64,000 nucleotides of DNA, taken from positions 1 through 64,000 of the forward strand of contig NZ_JAVFVR010000007.1 of assembly GCF_030929595.1 (NCBI RefSeq), written 5' to 3'. Positions 23,442 to 32,132 of the stretch are shown piece by piece (positions within the stretch are counted from its first letter, which is position 1; every line of letters begins with the position of its first letter). The notes under the pieces were generated by a model that did not search any database, was not told the origin of the DNA, and saw nothing but the letters and a program-made list of their open reading frames with translations. The position numbers were made by a program, and so were the translations under genes. This DNA is from Flavobacterium sp. LHD-85 (GTDB lineage: Bacteria; Bacteroidota; Bacteroidia; Flavobacteriales; Flavobacteriaceae).

Positions 23442-26400
23442 TTGATTTTACTTTTGTTAGCACTCGCTATCATACTGTCTCTTCCTGTCGTTCAGACACA
23501 GATTGCCAATTATGTTACCAACTCATTAAATGAAGACTACAAGGTTAATATTAATGTTGAAAAAACGGCAATCAATATTTTTGGCGGAGTAAAATTGAAA
23601 GAAGTAACGATTTTGGATCATCATAAAAAAACGATGATTTATTCGGATATCATTACAACTGATATTGCTAGTTTCAGCAGATTGTTAGATGGGGATTTGA
23701 TTTTTGGAGATTTACGTCTGACAGGTTTGATTTTTAATTTGAAAACCTACAAAGGCGAAGATGAAAACAATATCAATAAATTTATTGAGGCTTTTGAAGT
23801 AAAGGATACTCCTAAGAAAAAATCAACGAAGCATTTTTTGCTAACAGCTAAAAATGCTTATATCGAAAAAGGAAGATTTTCTGTTGTTGATGAAAATAAA
23901 ACCACTCCTAAATTTCTGGATTTCACAAAATTAAATGCTTATATAAGTGAGTTTAAATTGTACGGTCCAGATGTAAATACAAACATCCACCGATTTTCAT
24001 TTATGGATCATCGCGGATTGTATGTTTCTAATTTTGCTGGGAAGTTCAGTTATACCAAAAAACAGATTATGGTTCAAAATCTGGCTATTAAAACCAAAAG
24101 ATCTTCCATTTATGGTGTAGCAATTTTAAATTATAAACCTTCAGATTTTCTTGATTTTACAGATAAAGTTAGATTTGATGTTTTGATAGATTCTTCTTCT
24201 ATTGCAACAAATGATATTCGCCATTTTTATGATGGTTTGGGTAAAAATCAGCATTTTAAACTGAAAACAAAATTAGACGGTCCGTTGAATAATATGACGC
24301 TTACAGGATTGAGGCTAAGCGACACAAATGGATCAAAAATTAATGGAACAATCAATTTCAGAAATCTTTTGGGTAGTAAAACGCAGAAGTTTTCTATGGA
24401 TGGAAAGTTTAACAAACTGCTTTCTAGCTATGATGATTTGGTAGTTTTGCTTCCTGGGGTTTTAGGAAAAAGACTGCCTAAAGAAATGAAGCGAATAGGT
24501 AAATTTAATATTGTCGGAAAAGCCAAAGTTTCGACGACAGCATTAGAAACCGCTTTTAAAATTGCTACAGATGTCGGAAATGGAGAAGTAGATCTTCATT
24601 TGAATAATATGGATTTTATTGACAAAGCTTCGTATTCTGGAAATATTGTTTTAAATGGTTTTGATATTGGAGCTGTTTTAAATAGAAAAGATATTGGAAA
24701 AACTACATTGAATCTTGATGTTGATGGAGTGGGCTTTACAGAGAAATATTTGAATACGGCTATTAAAGGAGATATTTCGAAATTGGATTACAATAAGTAC
24801 ACCTATAATAATATAGTAGTAAACGGCAATTTTAAGCTTCCTTATTATAAAGGGCAAATTGCGATAAACGATCCGAATTTGAACTTAAGTTTTGATGGAC
24901 TGCTGGATTTGAGTAAAAGAGAGAATCGTTATGATTTTCATATCAATGTCGAAAATTCAGATTTAAGAAAGCTTAGGTTTGTAAGCGATTCAATCTCACA
25001 TTTTAAAGGAGATGTCGTAGTTCAGCTGACTGGAAATTCTATTGAAAACCTTCAGGGAGATATTTTTATTAATGATGCCGAATATCAAAACCCAAAAGCA
25101 ACTTATGCTTTTGATCAAGTGAATTTGAATTCTAGTTTTGATGCAGATCGTTTGAGAACCATTACGATTAGTTCAAATGATGTTGTAGACGGAAAAATTG
25201 TGGGTAAATTTAGATTCGATCAATTAGATAAATTGGTTATGAATTCTGTGGGTAGTTTATATACCAATTACAAACCTTATAAAGTTCGAAAAGGACAGTT
25301 CCTGCGTTTTAATTTCCGTGTTTACGATAAAGTGGTTGAAATGCTTTATCCGCAAATAAATATTGATTCATCTACGGTTGTACGAGGGAAAATTGATTCA
25401 GATTTACAGGAATTTAAATTCCGTTTTAGATCCAAAAAAATTACAGCCGATAAAAATACATTCGATAATATCCGAATTAATATCGATAATAAAAATCCGC
25501 TTTACAACGCGTATGTCGAATTAGACAGTATTAAGACTCCTTATTATAAGATACGTGATTTTAATTTGATTAATGTCACAGCTAATGATACTCTTTATGT
25601 GCGTTCAGAGTTTAAAGGAGGAAATGAGGGAGAAGATTACTTTAATCTAGATTTGTATCATACAATTGACAAGAGTAAAAATAATATTGTCGGAATCAAG
25701 AAATCTGAAATGAAGTTTAAGGATTATATCTGGTACTTAAATGAGGATGCTGAAAAAGACAATCAGATTATTATTGATCAATATTTTAAAAACTTCACGT
25801 TCGATAATATCGTTTTATCTCACGAAAATCAGAAAATTGATTTAAATGGAGTTATAAAAGGAGCAGATTATAAAGATCTCGAACTGACTTTTGAAGATGT
25901 TGATATTAATAAAATCACACCCGCAAATTCCAAGTTTGTGTTTGACGGTAATTTGAATGGGAGTGTCAATTATAAGCAGAATAAAAATGTTTATCAGCCC
26001 ACGGCATCCATTAAAATTGATCATCTGGTCATGAATAAAACGGAATTGGGTACGCTTGATTTTGATATTTCTGGAGATGAAAGCTTTAAAAAGTTTACAG
26101 TTAATTCGTCCATTCAGAATGGTTTTACCGAATCATTTAGGGCAAATGGAACTTTTGCGATAGAGAATAAAGAAACGATCATGGATATGAGCCTGAAACT
26201 GGAAGGTTTCAATTTGGCCACTTTAGGAACTATTGGCGGAGATGTCTTGTCAAATGTTAGAGGTTCTGTTTCTGGAAATGCTGCTGTTGTAGGGAATTTG
26301 AAGAAACCAGAAATTAACGGGCGCCTCTATGTGGAAAAAGCAGGAATGACGATTCCGTATCTAAATACAGATTACGAACTTAGTGATCGAACGGTAATTG

Positions 26401-27980
26401 ATTTAACTAATGAGAAATTTCTGTTTAGGAATAATCAGTTAACCGATACTAAATATGGTACAAAAGGTTTGCTGAACGGAAGCATAGAGCATAATAATTT
26501 TGGTGATTGGAAATTAGATTTAAATATTACTTCTAAGCGATTAGTTGCGCTTGATACAAAAGATAGTGATGATGCGGCTTATTTTGGAACAGCCTTTATA
26601 AATGGAACAGCCAGTATAAAAGGTCCTGTAGAAGGTTTGTTTATTAAGGTAGATGCAAAATCTGAAAAAGGTACAGAAGTTAAGATTCCGATTAATAATG
26701 CGCAAAGTGTTGGCGAAAGCAGTTGGATTCATTTTGTAACGCCAAAAGAAAAGTATAATCTTGAGAACGGAATTGTTGAAAAGACAAGAGATTATAATGG
26801 ACTTGAGTTGGAATTTGATTTTGATATTACGCCAGATGCTGAAGTAGAAGTTATTTTAGATCGAAATTCTGGTCATGGTATGAAAGGAAAAGGGTATGGA
26901 TCGCTTTTGTTTAAAATTAATACGTTAGGTAAATTTAATATGTGGGGAGATTTCCAGGCATATGAAGGAACTTATAATTTTAAATACGGTGGACTTATCG
27001 ATAAAAAGTTTACGGTTAAAAAAGGTGGTTCGATTATTTGGGAAGGAAACCCAATGCGTGCACAGCTGAATTTGGAGGCAGTTTATAAAACCCAAGCCAA
27101 TCCCGCAGTACTTTTAGATAATACGTCTTCATTCAATAAAAAAGTACCTGTAGAAGTTGTTATTGGGTTGAGAGGAGATTTGGCCAGTCCTGAACCTAAC
27201 TTTGATATTCAGTTTCCATCGGTTAGTAATGTTTTAAAATCGGAGATACAGTATAAATTGGATGATAAAGATATTCGCCAGACGCAAGCGCTTTACTTAT
27301 TATCAACAGGTTCATTTATGAGTACCGACGGATTCAGTCAGGGAGATTTTTCTGGAACATTAACAGAGACTGCTTCGAGTTTGTTAGGAGGAATTATTAA
27401 ATCGGATAATGATAAAGTAAATATAGACTTAAATTACATTGCTGCAGACAGAAGAACAGGGCAGGAGGTTGATGGTCAGTTTGTGGCCAATATATCGTCT
27501 CAAGTAAATGAACGAATTACGATCAATGGTAAATTAGGAGTTCCAGTTGGAGGTGTAAATGAATCTGCTATTGTTGGAGATATCGAGATCTTGTACCGTG
27601 TAAATGAAGATGGTACAATGAATCTTCGTCTGTTTAATAAAGAAAATGACATTAATTATATAGGACAAGGAATTGGTTATACGCAAGGAGTCGGTATTTC
27701 TTACGAAGTAGATTTTGATACCTTTAGCGAGCTTGTCAACAAACTGTTTAAAAATCATAAAATTGAAAAAGCAGTAAAAGGTTCTTCTCATGATGATCTT
27801 CAAGACTCCTATCTTCCTGAGTACATGAATTTTTCAAGCAAGAAAGATTCAGAAAAAAACAAGAAAAAAGCAAAAGAGGACGAGGAGAAAAGAAAAAAAG
27901 AAGAGGAAAAGAAGAAAAAAGACCAGAAGCAAACCGATTCTAATAATAATCAAGGATTAATTCCAGACAACGATTATTAA
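23442..27980 (+). CDS. tamB: TamB-like translocation and assembly module protein
   Basis: A very large envelope protein (1512 residues from the TTG). It has an N-terminal membrane anchor, a long repetitive beta-rich body and a C-terminal TamB (DUF490) domain, with GDFQAYEGTYNFKYGG and DIQFPSVSNVLKSEIQYK. A Lys/Glu-rich low-complexity tail closes it. TamB-like proteins bridge inner and outer membranes and move phospholipids or assist outer-membrane protein assembly. The first ordinary start is TTG at 23442, inside the anchor. The open frame runs back to 23370 and encodes a basic stretch (KKVKKIISRTLIG) typical of the cytoplasmic N-terminus, with no ATG, GTG or TTG. A non-standard ATT/ATC start is therefore possible. 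It is divergent from tsaD. Confidence 0.9.
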   Translation: MILLLLALAIILSLPVVQTQIANYVTNSLNEDYKVNINVEKTAINIFGGVKLKEVTILDHHKKTMIYSDIITTDIASFSRLLDGDLIFGDLRLTGLIFNLKTYKGEDENNINKFIEAFEVKDTPKKKSTKHFLLTAKNAYIEKGRFSVVDENKTTPKFLDFTKLNAYISEFKLYGPDVNTNIHRFSFMDHRGLYVSNFAGKFSYTKKQIMVQNLAIKTKRSSIYGVAILNYKPSDFLDFTDKVRFDVLIDSSSIATNDIRHFYDGLGKNQHFKLKTKLDGPLNNMTLTGLRLSDTNGSKINGTINFRNLLGSKTQKFSMDGKFNKLLSSYDDLVVLLPGVLGKRLPKEMKRIGKFNIVGKAKVSTTALETAFKIATDVGNGEVDLHLNNMDFIDKASYSGNIVLNGFDIGAVLNRKDIGKTTLNLDVDGVGFTEKYLNTAIKGDISKLDYNKYTYNNIVVNGNFKLPYYKGQIAINDPNLNLSFDGLLDLSKRENRYDFHINVENSDLRKLRFVSDSISHFKGDVVVQLTGNSIENLQGDIFINDAEYQNPKATYAFDQVNLNSSFDADRLRTITISSNDVVDGKIVGKFRFDQLDKLVMNSVGSLYTNYKPYKVRKGQFLRFNFRVYDKVVEMLYPQINIDSSTVVRGKIDSDLQEFKFRFRSKKITADKNTFDNIRINIDNKNPLYNAYVELDSIKTPYYKIRDFNLINVTANDTLYVRSEFKGGNEGEDYFNLDLYHTIDKSKNNIVGIKKSEMKFKDYIWYLNEDAEKDNQIIIDQYFKNFTFDNIVLSHENQKIDLNGVIKGADYKDLELTFEDVDINKITPANSKFVFDGNLNGSVNYKQNKNVYQPTASIKIDHLVMNKTELGTLDFDISGDESFKKFTVNSSIQNGFTESFRANGTFAIENKETIMDMSLKLEGFNLATLGTIGGDVLSNVRGSVSGNAAVVGNLKKPEINGRLYVEKAGMTIPYLNTDYELSDRTVIDLTNEKFLFRNNQLTDTKYGTKGLLNGSIEHNNFGDWKLDLNITSKRLVALDTKDSDDAAYFGTAFINGTASIKGPVEGLFIKVDAKSEKGTEVKIPINNAQSVGESSWIHFVTPKEKYNLENGIVEKTRDYNGLELEFDFDITPDAEVEVILDRNSGHGMKGKGYGSLLFKINTLGKFNMWGDFQAYEGTYNFKYGGLIDKKFTVKKGGSIIWEGNPMRAQLNLEAVYKTQANPAVLLDNTSSFNKKVPVEVVIGLRGDLASPEPNFDIQFPSVSNVLKSEIQYKLDDKDIRQTQALYLLSTGSFMSTDGFSQGDFSGTLTETASSLLGGIIKSDNDKVNIDLNYIAADRRTGQEVDGQFVANISSQVNERITINGKLGVPVGGVNESAIVGDIEILYRVNEDGTMNLRLFNKENDINYIGQGIGYTQGVGISYEVDFDTFSELVNKLFKNHKIEKAVKGSSHDDLQDSYLPEYMNFSSKKDSEKNKKKAKEDEEKRKKEEEKKKKDQKQTDSNNNQGLIPDNDY

Positions 27981-28289
27981 CACTTTGTTAAAAATACACT
28001 TTTATAAAATCATTATTCTCATAATGGTTTTTTTTGTGCTAAATTTAAGCCCTCTAATAAAATTTTCCATGTGAGCGGGAAATTCTGATTTTTATAACAC
28101 TTCATCAGGGTATTGTTAATTTTGACGATTTAATTAAAAAAATACTGTTTTATTATTTTTAATGAAATTTTTTCCTAGAAAAAACTTATTAACGAAAACG
28201 TTTGAATTTAACAGATTTTATTAATTTATGATAATCGTAACCCGAAAAGTGCTGAATGTTTGCTAATTTTACACTTTAATACTTAAATA
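27981..28289. other. Gap between tamB and pfkA
   Basis: About 310 bases without a gene. It contains a hairpin CATTAT/ATAATG at 28011-28026 followed by eight Ts, a likely terminator for tamB. A TAATTTTG word at 28117-28124 fits the -7 consensus, but its -33 partner is not evident. Nothing else is recognised. Confidence 0.5.
28011..28034 (+). terminator. Intrinsic terminator after tamB
   Basis: A six-bp stem with a TCTC loop, then eight Ts, 30 bases after the tamB stop. The stem is short and AT-rich, so efficiency is uncertain. Confidence 0.55.
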
Positions 28290-29276
28290 ATGCCAAAAAC
28301 AATAAAAAAAGTAGGTGTTCTTACCTCAGGAGGAGATTCACCTGGAATGAATGCTGCAATACGATCAGTTGTTCGAACTTGCGCATACCATAATATAGAA
28401 TGCATCGGAATTTATAGAGGGTATCAAGGAATGATTGAAGGAGACTTCAAAGACATGGGACCACGAAGCGTAAATAATATTGTAAACAAAGGTGGAACGA
28501 TCTTAAAATCGGCTCGTTCAGTTGAGTTTAGAACGCCTGAAGGTAGAAAAAAAGCACACGAGAACCTAGTTAAGGCTGGTGTTGATGCTTTGGTTGTTAT
28601 TGGTGGTGATGGTAGTTTTACCGGAGGATTAATTTTTAATTCAGAATTTGGCTTTCCAGTAATGGGAATTCCTGGTACAATCGATAATGATATTTATGGT
28701 ACAAGTTTTACTTTAGGGTACGATACAGCTTTAAATACTGTTGTAGACTGTATAGATAAAATTCGAGACACGGCAAGTTCTCATAACCGTCTTTTCTTTG
28801 TAGAGGTTATGGGTAGAGATGCTGGTCACATTGCTCTTAACGCTGGTATTGGTGCAGGAGCAGAAGAAATCCTTATTCCTGAAGAAGATTTAGGATTGGA
28901 TCGTCTTTTAGATTCACTTCAAAAAAGTAAAGCGTCAGGAAAATCATCTAGTATTGTTGTTATTGCTGAGGGGGATAAAATTGGTAAAAACGTATTCGAA
29001 TTAAAAGATTATGTTGAAGCAAATCTTCCTGAGTATGACGTAAGAGTTTCTGTTTTAGGACACATGCAGCGTGGTGGTTCTCCATCTTGTTTTGACCGTG
29101 TTTTAGCAAGTCGTTTAGGAGTAAAAGCAGTAGAATCTTTAATTGAAGGGAAATCTAACTACATGGTTGGTCTTCGTGAAGATAAAGTGATCTTGACTCC
29201 GCTTGAGCAGGCTATTAAAGGAAAATCTGAAATTGATAGAGAATTGTTAAGAGTGTCAGACATTATGTCGACATAA
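28290..29276 (+). CDS. pfkA: ATP-dependent 6-phosphofructokinase
   Basis: A 328-residue bacterial PfkA. Hallmarks are GVLTSGGDSPGMNAAIRS (ATP loop), VVIGGDGSFTGG (the GGDG motif of ATP-using enzymes), PGTIDNDIYGT with the catalytic Asp, and EVMGRDAGHIAL. It phosphorylates fructose 6-phosphate to fructose 1,6-bisphosphate, the committed step of glycolysis. It is followed at 94 bases by gapA and then by a GlcNAc-kinase-like gene and mgsA, making a local glycolytic cluster. Length is standard. Confidence 0.96.
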   Translation: MPKTIKKVGVLTSGGDSPGMNAAIRSVVRTCAYHNIECIGIYRGYQGMIEGDFKDMGPRSVNNIVNKGGTILKSARSVEFRTPEGRKKAHENLVKAGVDALVVIGGDGSFTGGLIFNSEFGFPVMGIPGTIDNDIYGTSFTLGYDTALNTVVDCIDKIRDTASSHNRLFFVEVMGRDAGHIALNAGIGAGAEEILIPEEDLGLDRLLDSLQKSKASGKSSSIVVIAEGDKIGKNVFELKDYVEANLPEYDVRVSVLGHMQRGGSPSCFDRVLASRLGVKAVESLIEGKSNYMVGLREDKVILTPLEQAIKGKSEIDRELLRVSDIMST

Positions 29277-29337
29277 CCAATATAAAGTTTAAAAAAGAAA
29301 GAGAAGTTTATTGTGAGGAAATTAGACTTTGAATTAG

Positions 29338-30375
<1,038 letters not shown>

Positions 30376-30391
30376 TAATATATATTTTTGC

Positions 30392-30425
30392 AAAATCCCG
30401 TTACTTTACAATAACGGGATTTTCT
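30392..30425 (+). terminator. Intrinsic terminator after gapA
   Basis: A 12-bp stem AAAATCCCGTTA/TAACGGGATTTT, with an eight-base loop, ends in a short T-rich tail. Confidence 0.8.
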
Positions 30426-30506
30426 TATTTTGTTACTTCTATAATTAATGTAAAAACTACACTTTTAAATTAAAAATAGAGAAACCTAATTCCAAAAACT
30501 AAACAA

Positions 30507-31358
30507 ATGAAATTAATAGTTGACAGTGGATCTACTAAAGCCGATTGGATTGCGATAGATGATAATGGAAAAGTATTATTCACAACACAAACTTTAGGAT
30601 TAAATCCTGAAATTCTAGACGAGCCAGAAATCATAGAAAGATTAAACGACCGTTTCGATATTTTACAAAACAAAAAAAATGCTACACATTTATTCTTTTA
30701 TGGTGCCGGTTGTGGTACAGACAGAATGAAAGAGTGGTTGAAAAGAATTTTTCAAGAATATTTTGCTAACGCAATAGTAGACGTTCAAGAAGATACTTAT
30801 GCAGCTGTTTATGCTACAACTCCAAAAGGAGAAGAAGCGATTGTTTCTATCTTAGGAACAGGTTCTAACTGCAGTTATTTTGATGGAAAAGTATTGCATC
30901 AAAAAGTTCAATCATTAGGTTATATCGTAATGGATGATTGCAGTGGTAACGTTTTTGGAAAAGAATTAATTAGAAAATACTATTTTAATAAAATGCCTAA
31001 AGAATTGGCTGTTGAACTTGAAAAAGAGTACGATGTTGATCCTGATTTTATTAAAAACAAATTATACAAAGAACCAAACCCAAATGCTTATTTAGCGACT
31101 TATGCTAAATTCTTGATTAAGCATAAAGATACAGAGTTCTGCAGAAAAATCATTTTCAAAGGAATGAAGTCTTTCGTTAAGAATTACATCAAACAGTTTG
31201 ATAACTGCAAAGAAGTTCCAGTGCATTTTGTTGGTTCTATTGCGTTTTATTTGAAAGATGAATTACAAGAGACATTCAATAAATATGAACTTCAATTAGG
31301 TAATGTTTTAAGAAGACCTATTGATGGATTAATTGCTTACCATGTCGCTAATCAATAG
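30507..31358 (+). CDS. N-acetylglucosamine kinase-like protein (BadF/BcrA ATPase fold)
   Basis: A 283-residue ASKHA-fold protein. MKLIVDSGSTKADWIAID forms the phosphate-1 loop, SILGTGSNCSYFDG fits phosphate-2 and VHFVGSIAFYL the adenosine region. The BadF/BadG/BcrA/BcrD domain family includes eukaryote-like GlcNAc kinases, and Bacteroidetes members of this length are usually assigned that role. It would phosphorylate an amino sugar or hexose at the entry to glycolysis, which fits pfkA and gapA upstream. mgsA begins 10 bases downstream. Substrate is inferred. Confidence 0.75.
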   Translation: MKLIVDSGSTKADWIAIDDNGKVLFTTQTLGLNPEILDEPEIIERLNDRFDILQNKKNATHLFFYGAGCGTDRMKEWLKRIFQEYFANAIVDVQEDTYAAVYATTPKGEEAIVSILGTGSNCSYFDGKVLHQKVQSLGYIVMDDCSGNVFGKELIRKYYFNKMPKELAVELEKEYDVDPDFIKNKLYKEPNPNAYLATYAKFLIKHKDTEFCRKIIFKGMKSFVKNYIKQFDNCKEVPVHFVGSIAFYLKDELQETFNKYELQLGNVLRRPIDGLIAYHVANQ

Positions 31359-31368
31359 TTCTGGTTTT

Positions 31369-31743
31369 ATGGAAATTGCCATTATTGCTCATGATGGAAA
31401 AAAAGCAGATTTAATTGATTTCTTAATCAAAAATGAAGCTGTTTTGCACAATGAAAAAATAAGGCTTATTGGTACTGGTACTACGGGAGGAAAAGCAGAA
31501 GCAGCGGGGTTTAAAACTCAAAGAATGCTTTCTGGTCCGCTCGGCGGAGATGCGCAAATTGCAGGAAGAGTAGCGGAAGGAATTACGCAGATGGTTTTCT
31601 TTTTTAAAGATCCTTTGTCAAGCCATCCGCACGAGGCAGATATTAATATGCTAATTCGTGTTTGCGATGTGCATAATGTGCCGCTCGCAACGAATGAAGC
31701 AACGGCACAATTATTATTAGATGCTATTGCACAGCAATTATAG
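31369..31743 (+). CDS. mgsA: Methylglyoxal synthase
   Basis: A 124-residue enzyme starting MEIAIIAHDGKKADLIDFL. Phosphate-binding GTGTTGG, the SGPLGGDAQIAG loop with the catalytic Asp, and FFFKDPLSSHPHEADI are all family signatures. It converts dihydroxyacetone phosphate to methylglyoxal, a bypass that relieves phosphorylated-sugar stress. The frame extends to 31333, but the ATG at 31369 gives the normal N-terminus and avoids overlap with the upstream kinase. It overlaps the convergent ridA gene by 20 bases at its 3' end. Confidence 0.93.
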   Translation: MEIAIIAHDGKKADLIDFLIKNEAVLHNEKIRLIGTGTTGGKAEAAGFKTQRMLSGPLGGDAQIAGRVAEGITQMVFFFKDPLSSHPHEADINMLIRVCDVHNVPLATNEATAQLLLDAIAQQL

Positions 31744-32104
31744 AAATTTCTACATTAACATTTTTTGGCAAACAAGCCACTTGAACCGTTTCACGAGCTG
31801 GAGCGGTTTTTTCGTTAAAATACGAACCGTAAACAGTATTTATTGCTCCAAAGTTATTCATGTCCATGATGAAGATAGTTGACTTTACAACGTTTTCAAA
31901 AGTCATGTCTGCGGCTTCAAGAATAGCGGCAATGTTTTTCATAACTTGAGTAGTTTCATCATTAATATTGTCTGTAACCAATTCTCCTGACTCAGGATTG
32001 ATTGCAATTTGTCCAGAAGCATAAAGTGTGTTTCCAGATAATACGGCTTGATTATAAGGTCCGATTGGAGTCGGAGCTTTCTCGGTAAAGATGATTTTTT
32101 TCAT
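31724..32104 (-). CDS. ridA: RidA family reactive enamine/imine deaminase
   Basis: A 126-residue YjgF/YER057c/UK114 protein. TEKAPTPIGPYNQAVLSGNTL, LYASGQIAINPESGEL and the C-terminal ARETVQVACLPKNVNVEI are the conserved family segments, including the active-site Arg. RidA hydrolyses reactive enamine/imine intermediates made by PLP enzymes such as threonine dehydratase. Its 3' end overlaps mgsA by 20 bases on the opposite strand. It is co-directional with, and downstream of, the lptD gene's stop by a short gap in the opposite sense of transcription order. Confidence 0.93.
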   Translation of the reverse strand: MKKIIFTEKAPTPIGPYNQAVLSGNTLYASGQIAINPESGELVTDNINDETTQVMKNIAAILEAADMTFENVVKSTIFIMDMNNFGAINTVYGSYFNEKTAPARETVQVACLPKNVNVEISIIAVQ

Positions 32105-32132
32105 AATGAAATTATTTTGATTCGAAAGTAGT

